From Bacteroidales bacterium (lineage in GTDB: Bacteria > Bacteroidota > Bacteroidia > Bacteroidales > Dysgonomonadaceae): DNA of 14,155 nt. The notes beneath the pieces are model-generated. The model ran no database searches and was not told the origin of the DNA. It saw nothing but the letters and a program-made list of their open reading frames with translations. How positions within the stretch are numbered: the first letter of the stretch is position 1; each line of letters opens with the position of its first letter. The position numbers and the translations under genes were made by a program. Positions 1 to 6,292 of the stretch are shown here, in pieces. The stretch covers positions 1 through 14,155 of the forward strand of contig JAAZLV010000116.1 in NCBI GenBank assembly GCA_012799155.1, given 5' to 3'.

Positions 1-266
1 CCCAGGTCGCCCACACGGAAGTAGATGGCACTTTTTCCCAAATCTATCATTACGGAGGGGGATGGTTCATAAGTCTCGGGACTGGTACCGGGGGGTACAA
101 GCGTATTGACACGATAATCACCGCCCACCAGCTGTTCCAGGAAGTAGCGCTGAGGCTCTATGGTGACGGTGAGGAGTGGTTTCTCCGTCTCACTCTTGTT
201 TTTGGAAGCATTGCTGCAGGCAACAGTCAGTAATAGCGTCAGGAGTATGAAAAAATATTTCTGCAT
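1..266 (-). CDS. Metal ABC transporter substrate-binding lipoprotein (ZnuA/TroA-like), partial
   Basis: Only the N-terminal 88 residues are visible; the gene runs off the left edge. It begins MQKYFFILLTLLLTVACSN, a short signal peptide ending in the lipobox TVAC, so the mature protein should be a lipid-anchored periplasmic protein. The mature start, with TIEPQRYFLEQLVGG followed by LVPPGTSPETYEPSP, is the typical opening of cluster A-I zinc/manganese-binding proteins, where the conserved Pro-Gly-x-[ST]-x-x-x-[YF]-[ED]-P block shapes the first metal-ligand loop. In ZnuA and TroA a histidine often sits in that loop. Here the segment reads PGTSPETYEP, with Thr in place of the usual His; similar variants are known to me in Bacteroidota members. 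It would deliver Zn or Mn to an inner-membrane permease, presumably encoded beyond the edge. It diverges from mnmD across a shared promoter region. The family call is strong; the metal is unknown. Confidence 0.85.
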   Translation of the reverse strand, partial: MQKYFFILLTLLLTVACSNASKNKSETEKPLLTVTIEPQRYFLEQLVGGDYRVNTLVPPGTSPETYEPSPSVMIDLGKSAIYFRVGDL

Positions 267-283
267 AGGTTGATATTGAATAA

Positions 284-291
284 CAAAAGTA
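284..291 (-). promoter_or_regulatory. Candidate -7 promoter element for the metal-binding lipoprotein gene
   Basis: The minus-strand sequence TACTTTTG is an exact match to the Bacteroidota -7 consensus TAnnTTTG. It lies 17 bases before the ATG, leaving a leader of roughly 10-13 bases. I see no convincing -33 TTG at the usual distance, so the call rests on the -7 element and its position. Confidence 0.45.
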
Positions 292-333
292 CGAATTTTA
301 GAGAGCCGGAGGAAATAGTAAACAAAGTTTTCC

Positions 334-341
334 TACTTTTG
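334..341 (+). promoter_or_regulatory. Candidate -7 promoter element for mnmD
   Basis: TACTTTTG matches the Bacteroidota -7 consensus TAnnTTTG exactly and ends 15 bases before the mnmD ATG at 357. This argues against the longer reading frame from a TTG at 270, because a start there would precede the promoter. No clear -33 element is visible. Confidence 0.5.
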
Positions 342-356
342 TTTCACCATACAACG

Positions 357-1061
357 ATGAGAACCATATTAGAAACCACTGAAGATGGGTCGCATACCCT
401 TTACGTGCCGGAACTGGAGGAGCATTACCATTCCACCCACGGCGCCATACAGGAATCGATGCATGTCTTTATCGATGCAGGGCTTCGGCATTGCAACAAT
501 GAGCACATTCACCTGCTGGAGATCGGATTCGGCACGGGACTGAATGGCCTGCTGACCCTACTGGAGGCGGAAAAACTGCATAAGAAACTCTTTTATCACT
601 CGCTGGAGCGATTCCCGCTAACTGAGACTATTGCAATGCAACTGAACTATCCTGAGCAGATTACAATGGGATCTGCAACTCCGCCACTGCAGGATGAGAA
701 GAGACTTACCCTGTTGTTTCACCAGTTGCATCTATCACCCTGGGAGAGGGCAACAGCCATCACTCCTTCCTTCACCCTACTGAAGGAGGAGGGCGACTTC
801 AGTCACCCCGAACAGTTTCAACCATCACGACAGTATGAGCTGATTTACTTTGATGCCTTCGCCCCTGAGAAACAACCGGAGATGTGGCAGGATAAGATCT
901 TCAGACGGCTTTATGCCCTGTCCAGTGACAATGGCATCCTCACCACCTACTGCGCAAAGGGTGCGGTGCGACGGATGCTACAATCCGTCGGCTTCACCGT
1001 GGAGCGCCTCCCCGGTCCCCCGGGAAAAAGGGAGATGCTGCGGGCCACGAAAGTGAAGTAG
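357..1061 (+). CDS. mnmD: tRNA 5-aminomethyl-2-thiouridine methyltransferase MnmD (standalone)
   Basis: This 234-residue cytoplasmic SAM-dependent methyltransferase matches the N-terminal domain of bifunctional MnmC. In that family it methylates the 5-aminomethyl-2-thiouridine at wobble position 34 of tRNAs to give mnm5s2U. Visible marks are the SAM-binding loop LLEIGFGTGLNG (residues 53-64), the catalytic-region motif YFDAFAPEKQPEMW (164-177), and the C-terminal block TTYCAKGAVRRML followed by GFTVERLPGPPGKREML (about 196-228). The family hallmark KREML is intact. The FAD-dependent oxidase half of MnmC is absent, as usual in Bacteroidota, so nm5 rather than cmnm5 would have to be supplied another way (inference). 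I chose the ATG at 357 because it lies just after a -7 element and gives the usual MnmD N-terminus. An in-frame TTG at 270 adds 29 residues with no family character. Confidence 0.92.
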   Translation: MRTILETTEDGSHTLYVPELEEHYHSTHGAIQESMHVFIDAGLRHCNNEHIHLLEIGFGTGLNGLLTLLEAEKLHKKLFYHSLERFPLTETIAMQLNYPEQITMGSATPPLQDEKRLTLLFHQLHLSPWERATAITPSFTLLKEEGDFSHPEQFQPSRQYELIYFDAFAPEKQPEMWQDKIFRRLYALSSDNGILTTYCAKGAVRRMLQSVGFTVERLPGPPGKREMLRATKVK

Positions 1062-1092
1062 TTTCACTTTTCCACCTGAACAAGATGGCGCT

Positions 1093-1144
1093 AATGCTTG
1101 TTTTTAATATCTATTATACGTCATCACATTAAAAATCAAGCATT
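1093..1144. repeat. Long inverted repeat ending at the start codon of the MBL gene
   Basis: The left arm, AATGCTTGTTTTTAAT (1093-1108), pairs with the right arm, ATTAAAAATCAAGCATT (1128-1144). This gives 16 base pairs with one bulged T at 1136 and a 19-base loop (1109-1127). The right arm ends at the base before the ATG at 1145 and covers the whole ribosome-loading region. In RNA it could sequester the start. In DNA it could be an operator. It could also act as an AT-rich terminator for mnmD, since the left arm carries a T run, but no T tract follows the stem on the plus strand. Confidence 0.7.
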
Positions 1145-1870
1145 ATGAAACCTGGAATTCTCTTTCTTGCAATGACTCTACTTTTGACCCATCAGCTGCT
1201 GGCGGGGGACTACGAAAAAGACACTTTCCGCACCGACAACGGCAAGGAGGTGGTGATCACCTTTATCAAGCATGGATCACTGATGCTCAGCTATGATGAA
1301 CTGCAGATACAGGTGGATCCGGTGACCATGTTTGCCGACTACACTACTTTCCCGAAGGCCGATTTCATCCTGGTAACCCATGAGCATGGCGACCATCTCG
1401 ATGCAAAGGCAATCGATGCACTGACGAAAGAAGAGACGCAGCTAATCCTGAACCCCTCCTCGCAGGAGATCCTGGGCAAGGGAAAAGCAATCCGCAATGG
1501 AGAGCGGCTGCAACTGACCCAAAAGATAAGCCTGGATGCTGTCCCTGCCTATAATACCACCCCGGGTAGGGAGCAGTATCATCCCCAACACCGTGACAAC
1601 GGCTACATACTCACCATCGACGGGCTGCGAATCTATATTGCCGGTGATACCGAAGACATTCCAGAGATGAGTGAGCTGAAGATGATCGACATCGCCTTTC
1701 TGCCGGTGAACCAGCCCTACACAATGACCGTGGCACAGGCAGCAAGCGCTGCCAAAATGTTCTCTCCCGATGTGCTGTACCCCTACCACTTTGGCGAAAC
1801 GGATGTGAAGCCTCTTGCAGAACAGCTCAAAGAGAGTGGCATCGATGTCCGTATTCGGAAAATGGAATAG
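1145..1870 (+). CDS. Exported metallo-beta-lactamase-fold hydrolase (UlaG-like)
   Basis: This 241-residue protein starts with a signal peptide (about residues 1-20, hydrophobic FLAMTLLLTHQLLA), so it is probably periplasmic. There is no lipobox cysteine. The metallo-beta-lactamase signature VTHEHGDHLD places metal ligands at H79, H81, D83 and H84. A second block, YIAGDTEDIPEM, supplies the bridging D168, and YPYHFGETD supplies the last histidine, H215. The segment PAYNTTPGREQYHP around 134-147 is characteristic of the UlaG-like branch (Lactamase_B_3), which holds Asn-Thr and a later His where classical beta-lactamases have a ligand His. The reaction cannot be deduced; relatives include lactonases, phosphodiesterases and N-acyl phospholipid hydrolases. 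It is not expected to be a beta-lactamase. An ABC exporter operon starts 54 bases downstream, but a candidate promoter in the gap means co-transcription is uncertain. Confidence 0.88.
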   Translation: MKPGILFLAMTLLLTHQLLAGDYEKDTFRTDNGKEVVITFIKHGSLMLSYDELQIQVDPVTMFADYTTFPKADFILVTHEHGDHLDAKAIDALTKEETQLILNPSSQEILGKGKAIRNGERLQLTQKISLDAVPAYNTTPGREQYHPQHRDNGYILTIDGLRIYIAGDTEDIPEMSELKMIDIAFLPVNQPYTMTVAQAASAAKMFSPDVLYPYHFGETDVKPLAEQLKESGIDVRIRKME

Positions 1871-1872
1871 AT

Positions 1873-1880
1873 TATGTTTG
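1873..1880 (+). promoter_or_regulatory. Candidate -7 promoter element for the exporter operon
   Basis: TATGTTTG, just after the MBL stop codon, matches TAnnTTTG exactly. It lies 44 bases before the ATG of the ATPase gene, which would give a leader of about 40 bases. No strong -33 TTG is visible, so read-through from the MBL gene remains possible. Confidence 0.35.
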
Positions 1881-1924
1881 CAGATGTGCAATAAAATCTC
1901 TTCTTTTGCTGTAACGAAAAGCAT

Positions 1925-2620
1925 ATGACCGAAATTGCGGCACGGCTCGAGGCAGCCGGCAAGGAGTACAAGACGGGTGAATCGACCATCGTCGCATTGC
2001 AACCCACCACTACCGAGTTCCGAAAGGGTGAGATCACCCTGATCGTCGGGCCCTCCGGCTCGGGCAAGACCACCCTGCTCTCACTGCTGGGGTGTGTAAT
2101 TTATCCCACCATGGGAAAGGTGTGGGTGGGTGACACCCGCGTAAACGACCTCCCGGAGCGGGAGCTGGCGCAATTGCGCCTGCGACGGATAGGCTTCGTC
2201 TTCCAAGGATTCAACCTGCTGGCACCCCTCAATGCATTAGAGAACGTGATGCACCCGCTGCTGTTGCAGGGGGTGAGCCGTCGCGACGCGCGAAAGCAGG
2301 CGATGGAGCTGATTCACACGTTCGGCATGCAAGAGAGAATTCACAACCTGCCTCGCAACCTGAGTGGTGGCCAGCAGCAACGCATCGCAATCGCCCGCTC
2401 GCTGATCACCGACCCGCAGCTGATACTCTGCGATGAGCCCACCGCCTCGCTCGACCATAACAGTGCGAAAATGGTGATGGATATGCTGAGTCAGCTTTCC
2501 CTCGAGAACAGGGCAGTAATCGTAGTGACCCACGATGTGCGGCTGAAGAAGTATGCCGACCGCACCATCTACGTCTCCGAGGGGATGATCAGTGACACCG
2601 CCATTGAAGAGGAGTTTTAG
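1925..2620 (+). CDS. ABC exporter ATPase subunit (DevA/LolD/MacB-type)
   Basis: This 231-residue nucleotide-binding protein powers the exporter encoded with the next three genes. All ABC motifs are present and intact: Walker A GPSGSGKT (42-49), Q-loop Q94 in FVFQGFNLL, signature LSGGQQQR (146-153), Walker B LILCDEPTASLD (167-177) with catalytic E171, and switch histidine H203 in VVTHD. Length and motif wording match the LolD/MacB/DevA group, which pairs with FtsX-type four-helix permeases. It begins the cluster, and the membrane-fusion gene starts 49 bases after its stop. LolD is less likely than an efflux role, because a fusion protein and an outer-membrane channel follow and no LolC/LolE-like pair is present. 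The general function is nearly certain; the substrate is unknown. Confidence 0.95.
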   Translation: MTEIAARLEAAGKEYKTGESTIVALQPTTTEFRKGEITLIVGPSGSGKTTLLSLLGCVIYPTMGKVWVGDTRVNDLPERELAQLRLRRIGFVFQGFNLLAPLNALENVMHPLLLQGVSRRDARKQAMELIHTFGMQERIHNLPRNLSGGQQQRIAIARSLITDPQLILCDEPTASLDHNSAKMVMDMLSQLSLENRAVIVVTHDVRLKKYADRTIYVSEGMISDTAIEEEF

Positions 2621-2669
2621 TTTACGGAATCCTTTTTGAGCCCTTGAGATGGAAGTCTTAGATTGAACG

Positions 2670-3617
2670 ATGATACGCATAATGAAGAAACATCAGATTG
2701 GCTGGTTGTCGGCCATATTGCTACTAACAGCCTGTGGCAACAGGAACGAAAAAAACAGCACACCCGCAGCAGAGCCCCTCTCCATCAATCAGGTGGTGGG
2801 GATCGGCAAAGTGATCCCGCAGGGAGGCGTGGTGGAGCTGGCTGCTCCCGCCTCCGGCATTGTGGAGAAGCGCTACTTTGAAGCAGGAGATAAGGTCGCT
2901 GTAGGTGACCTGATCCTGGTGCTGGAGAAAAATGTGGAGACCCTCTCCCTGCAGGAGAGTGATGCCGGCATCGCCACGCAACAGCTGCAGGTGGAGTCGG
3001 CACGGCTGGCGCTGGAACAGGAGCGAATCGTACTGGATGATCTGCGGCGACGTCATGTGGATGCGGCTGAGCTGCTTACAATGGGGGCCGTTACCGGTGA
3101 GGAGGTGCGCCGCCTGCAAAAGGAGCTGGACCAGGGCACCGAGCAGTTGAAGAAAGTGGAGAACGACTACCGCTTGCAACAGTCCCGACTGCGGGAGATG
3201 CAAACAGCACGCGCTGCACGGGAAAACGACCTGTCACGACGCTCCTTCCGAGCACCTGCCGGGGGCACGTTGCTCACACTCACACCTCGTACAGGAGAGG
3301 CGGTGACGATGCATCAGCCCTATGGCCGTATCGCACCCGAAAGTCCTCTGGTAGTGATGGCCGAGATCGATGAACTGTTTGCCGACAGGCTGGCGGTGGG
3401 GCAACGCTGCAACATTTACCTCCCGGGTGATAGCAACATTGCCACCTCCGGTAGAATCGCGCGCCTCTCACCCGACCTGAAGCGCAAGTCGCTCTTCTCT
3501 GACAGTGGTAGTGACCTTGAAGACCGCCGTATACGGGAGATAGAGGTGTTGCTCGATGAGGTGCCACAAACACTGTTCATTGAGTCGAAAGTGGAATGCA
3601 GGGTAGAGTTAAACTAA
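2670..3617 (+). CDS. Periplasmic membrane-fusion lipoprotein (DevB/HlyD-type)
   Basis: This 315-residue adaptor joins the inner-membrane ABC pump to the outer-membrane channel. The N-terminus has a signal sequence ending in the lipobox LLTAC (acylated Cys22), so it is probably lipid-anchored rather than held by a membrane helix. The first half of the lipoyl domain reads GIGKVIPQGGVVELAAPASG (about 44-63). A charged Gln/Glu/Arg-rich coiled-coil hairpin follows (about 93-190), and the returning lipoyl half RAPAGGTLL lies at 194-202. A beta-barrel segment (about 226-265) comes next. The C-terminal piece LFSDSGSDLEDRRIREIEV (275-293) resembles the DevB-type motif in which an Asp-rich loop precedes R[VI]-x-E. 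A second in-frame ATG at 2682 gives MKKHQIGW and is an equally good start; the signal peptide works with either. The permease gene starts 6 bases after the stop. Confidence 0.92.
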   Translation: MIRIMKKHQIGWLSAILLLTACGNRNEKNSTPAAEPLSINQVVGIGKVIPQGGVVELAAPASGIVEKRYFEAGDKVAVGDLILVLEKNVETLSLQESDAGIATQQLQVESARLALEQERIVLDDLRRRHVDAAELLTMGAVTGEEVRRLQKELDQGTEQLKKVENDYRLQQSRLREMQTARAARENDLSRRSFRAPAGGTLLTLTPRTGEAVTMHQPYGRIAPESPLVVMAEIDELFADRLAVGQRCNIYLPGDSNIATSGRIARLSPDLKRKSLFSDSGSDLEDRRIREIEVLLDEVPQTLFIESKVECRVELN

Positions 3618-3623
3618 TCTCAC

Positions 3624-4760
3624 ATGTTCACTACAGCCTACAAATTTGTCCGTTTCGAAAAGTCCAAGAGCATGGGCATCCTCACGGCCATCATCATCAG
3701 CATCTACCTGATCGGCATCGAGCTGGGGATGTTCTTCTATCTGGCCAATCTGATCGGGGGACTGGTGGGAAATGCCAACCCAGACTATGCACAGGTGTTC
3801 GTGGTGAACCGGCAGACCGAGAACGCCAACCAGCTCTCACCCTTCGACGTGCGGTGGATCAACCAGCTGCGCAGCATCGAGGGGGTGGACGACACCCACG
3901 GCTTCGTGATCACTCCCGTTACGGTCAAATTCCCCAACGGCAAGGATGCCCCCGCCATGATCGTCGGCTCAGCCTACCCAGCCCTTGCGGCTGGACCCAG
4001 CTCTGGGCTGATCGAAAGTGGCTCGCTGCACGACCTGGCAGCACCGGAGATCGTGTCGACCGATTATTACGATAACAAGGCGCTGCGATATGAAGTGCAA
4101 CGGGGTACCCGCTTCGAGATCAACGGCAAGGCGGCCACAGTGGGTGTCACCACACGACATGCCAAGGGGTTCAACGCACCACTGCTCTACACCACACTCG
4201 ACAAGGCCCGTTATTACTCAGGACTGTCGGAGACTATGGTGAGCGGCATCATCGTCACCGTACGCAATCCTGAAGTGATTGAACCGGTGGTCCGTCGCAT
4301 CAACCGGACTGCACCCGACCTGAAGGCATGGCCTGCGGAGGTGCTCCGCACCGGAACCATCGTCAACGTAATGACCGCCAACAACATGGGTATGAGTTTT
4401 GCCACACTGGTCATCTTCGGCATCATCAGCGGCTTCTTCATCATCGGCCTCACCATGTACTCCGCCACCTACGACCGAATCAAGGATTATGGCACCCTCA
4501 AGGCAATTGGTGCCTCAGGCCGTTACATCACCAGCCTGGTGGTCGCCCAGTCGCTGATCTATGCTGTGACCGGCTTCCTGGTATCGCTTCTGCTGCTTCT
4601 CATCTCCAAGATCGGGATGGCCAAGGCGGGACTGATCATCAGCCTCTCGCCCCCCCTGCTCACCTTCCTCTTTTTGATGACACTGCTCATCTCGGTAGGC
4701 AGCTCCTATTTCTCCATCAACAAGCTACGGAAGGTGGAACCCTCATCCGTATTCAGATAA
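3624..4760 (+). CDS. ABC exporter permease, FtsX/DevC-type
   Basis: This 378-residue inner-membrane protein has the layout of type VII (mechanotransmission) ABC permeases. One N-terminal helix (about 19-42) is followed by a periplasmic domain of about 210 residues (45-255), then three C-terminal helices (about 258-280, 303-328 and 342-364). The cytoplasmic stretch RIKDYGTLKAIGAS (285-298) is the conserved coupling segment that contacts the ATPase in FtsX, MacB and DevC. The tail KVEPSSVFR is also typical of the family. The start MFTTAYKFVRFEKSKSMG resembles DevC, which has a short amphipathic lead-in before helix 1. The permease is separate from its ATPase, unlike MacB, where the two are fused. 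It would drive substrate from the periplasm or outer leaflet into the fusion-protein/channel tube (family knowledge). Confidence 0.93.
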   Translation: MFTTAYKFVRFEKSKSMGILTAIIISIYLIGIELGMFFYLANLIGGLVGNANPDYAQVFVVNRQTENANQLSPFDVRWINQLRSIEGVDDTHGFVITPVTVKFPNGKDAPAMIVGSAYPALAAGPSSGLIESGSLHDLAAPEIVSTDYYDNKALRYEVQRGTRFEINGKAATVGVTTRHAKGFNAPLLYTTLDKARYYSGLSETMVSGIIVTVRNPEVIEPVVRRINRTAPDLKAWPAEVLRTGTIVNVMTANNMGMSFATLVIFGIISGFFIIGLTMYSATYDRIKDYGTLKAIGASGRYITSLVVAQSLIYAVTGFLVSLLLLLISKIGMAKAGLIISLSPPLLTFLFLMTLLISVGSSYFSINKLRKVEPSSVFR

Positions 4761-4771
4761 ACTGTGAAGCC

Positions 4772-6103
4772 ATGAAGAGACCTATCACCCTGTTACTGTT
4801 GCTCACTATCACCCTGCTCCTGTCTGCGCAGGAGTTGAACCTTGAACGGTTGACGTTGGAAGAGACAATCGCCTACGCACTGGAGCATGCACCCGAACGG
4901 ATCAGACAGAAACTGCTGGTGGGTGAGGCGGAGATACAACTCGATGAAGCCCGTCTGCAGCACCTGCCCGACATCTTCGCGTCGGTCGATCTGCGTCGCA
5001 ACCTGATCATCCCCTCCACACCGGTGCCTGCCAATCTCTTCGACCTCAACGCATCGGAGGATGAACTGATGTACCTGCGGTTCAACACATCCTGGAATGC
5101 ATCGGCAGGACTCAACCTCAACTACGACCTCTTCAGTCCGGAGAAGGTGCACCGCGTGGGTGAGCAGAAGCAGCAGCTGAAGATCCAGCAATATGATGAG
5201 ATGATATCAGACAGGGAGCTGCGGGAGCAGATTGCCATCGCCTATGCCGAGTGTGTGATCGCAAAGGAACAACTTCGCTCCTGCAGGCAGGATACATCCT
5301 ATTATGCCCTGCTACTGCGGAACGCCGGTGATCTCTACAAAAAAGAACAGCTTTCCCTGGTGGAGAAAAATGAGATACTAAAAGCCTATAATGAATCTAA
5401 GGCAAACTTCCTGCGTGCAGAAAAGATTGCAGCCGATTCAGGGGCCAACCTGCTCTTCCTGGCGGGGGCTAAGGTCACACCCCAAACAGTAGCGGCGTTG
5501 CAGCTGGAGGAGGATATCCCTTCCCTGCTAGCTAAGATGGATCAGCCTGCATCCACAACTCTGACCGGGAAGGAGATCGAAGTGATGAAACAAAATGAGA
5601 GGATGTCGCTAGCAGCCATGCGCACCCGTTCGGCAGAATGGAAGTATGCCCCCACGCTCACACTCAATGGTTACCTGGGTACCAACTATTACAACAATGA
5701 ACTGCAGCTCTTCAACGACCGTTACTGGCGTGGCAACAGCTACCTCGGTCTTTCGCTGAAGATACCCATCAGCCAGTCTCTGAGCACTGCCAAAGAGGTG
5801 TCACGACTCAGGCTGCAACAACGACTGGAAGAGGCAAACCTGCTGGAGATACGCAACCGCCAGGAGAAGGAGCGGATGGAGGAGGCGTCGCAGCTCGTGG
5901 TACTGCGTGAGAGCTATCGCCTCAGCGAGAAGAACCTGGTATTGAGTATGCAGAACCTAAAGGCAGCACAAATGCAATACGAAAAGGAGTATATCCTGCA
6001 AAAGGAGCTGCTCAGCGAACAGCTGAAGGCACAACTTGCCATGCAAAGCCACCTCCAGGCCGCCTACGACCTGTTCACCGGACTTGTCTCCATGAAGCAT
6101 TAA
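4772..6103 (+). CDS. TolC-like outer-membrane efflux protein
   Basis: This 443-residue protein completes the pump as the outer-membrane exit duct. A signal peptide (about residues 1-20, ending LLLSAQ) leads into two repeated halves rich in Leu, Gln, Glu and Ala, the long alpha-helical coiled coils of the OEP family. The opening LERLTLEETIAYALEHAPE is the standard start of the first OEP repeat. A likely beta-hairpin, with aromatic and Asn-rich sequence YLRFNTSWNASAGLNLNYDLF, sits near residues 91-111. Its counterpart NGYLGTNYYNNELQLF lies in the second half. The ATG at 4772 is 11 bases after the permease stop and gives a clean signal peptide; the open frame continues upstream, but only inside the permease gene. 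There is no lipobox, unlike many OEP proteins. The stop codon overlaps the U tract of a minus-strand terminator. Confidence 0.92.
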   Translation: MKRPITLLLLLTITLLLSAQELNLERLTLEETIAYALEHAPERIRQKLLVGEAEIQLDEARLQHLPDIFASVDLRRNLIIPSTPVPANLFDLNASEDELMYLRFNTSWNASAGLNLNYDLFSPEKVHRVGEQKQQLKIQQYDEMISDRELREQIAIAYAECVIAKEQLRSCRQDTSYYALLLRNAGDLYKKEQLSLVEKNEILKAYNESKANFLRAEKIAADSGANLLFLAGAKVTPQTVAALQLEEDIPSLLAKMDQPASTTLTGKEIEVMKQNERMSLAAMRTRSAEWKYAPTLTLNGYLGTNYYNNELQLFNDRYWRGNSYLGLSLKIPISQSLSTAKEVSRLRLQQRLEEANLLEIRNRQEKERMEEASQLVVLRESYRLSEKNLVLSMQNLKAAQMQYEKEYILQKELLSEQLKAQLAMQSHLQAAYDLFTGLVSMKH

Positions 6104-6139
6104 AAAGCCCAATCCTGCTCCTTACGGCGCACGATTGGG
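6101..6139 (-). terminator. Rho-independent terminator of tRNA-Ser, overlapping the end of the TolC-like gene
   Basis: On the minus strand CCCAATC (6139-6133) pairs with GATTGGG (6114-6108), followed by CTTTTTA (6107-6101). The 18-base loop can fold further through GCGCC/GGAGC with one mismatch, capped by GUAA, a GNRA tetraloop. The T tract lies opposite the stop codon of the convergent TolC-like gene. On the plus strand the stem is followed only by TATTGAATT, so termination of the exporter operon here would be weaker. Confidence 0.8.
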
Positions 6140-6149
6140 TATTGAATTG

Positions 6150-6236
6150 CGGAAAGAAAGGGATTCGAACCCTTGGTACCCGTGAGAGTACAACGGTTTT
6201 CGAGACCGCCCCGATCGACCACTCCGGCATCTTTCC
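6150..6236 (-). tRNA. tRNA-Ser (anticodon CGA)
   Basis: The 87-base minus-strand sequence folds as a class II tRNA. The acceptor stem is GGAAAGA with TCTTTCC and discriminator G, as expected for serine. The anticodon arm is GCGGT-CTCGAAA-ACCGT, putting CGA at positions 34-36 to read UCG codons. A long variable arm closes with GTAC/GTAC pairing. The T arm AAGGG-TTCGAAT-CCCTT is perfect. The D arm, GCCGGAGTGGTCGATCGGGGC, carries the usual GG. CCA is not encoded, because the bases after the discriminator are CAA, so it must be added enzymatically. Confidence 0.95.
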
Positions 6237-6247
6237 TGTTCAGGATA

Positions 6248-6280
6248 CAAAATTACACTTTTTCTGCGAAAGAAGTGCAA
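6248..6280 (-). promoter_or_regulatory. Promoter of tRNA-Ser
   Basis: On the minus strand the -7 element TAATTTTG (6255-6248) matches TAnnTTTG and lies 11 bases before the tRNA 5' end. A TTG that could serve as -33 lies at 6280-6278, separated by 22 bases. The spacer (6256-6277) is an imperfect inverted repeat, CACTTTTTC-TGCG-AAAGAAGTG. That repeat could also act as a weak terminator for the upstream peptidase gene. Confidence 0.55.
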
Positions 6281-6292
6281 CCCAGTAACCAT

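Noticed and set aside
1145..1870. Possible beta-lactamase resistance gene
   Set aside because: It has the general fold signature, but the sequence follows the UlaG-like branch and not class B beta-lactamases.
1442..2002. Long minus-strand open frame opposite the MBL and ATPase genes
   Set aside because: It lies antisense to genes with intact catalytic motifs, and its translation is rich in Cys and His without domain character.
2041..2620. Possible LolD (lipoprotein release) ATPase
   Set aside because: The motifs fit, but the neighbouring fusion protein, single permease and outer-membrane duct indicate efflux instead.
2237..2680. Minus-strand open frame opposite the ATPase gene
   Set aside because: It is antisense to the Walker B and signature region; its composition is that of a mirror frame and there is no start context.
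4328..4771. Upstream extension of the TolC-like reading frame by 148 codons
   Set aside because: It lies inside the permease gene in another frame and reads as His/Arg/Gln-rich nonsense; the signal peptide begins at 4772.
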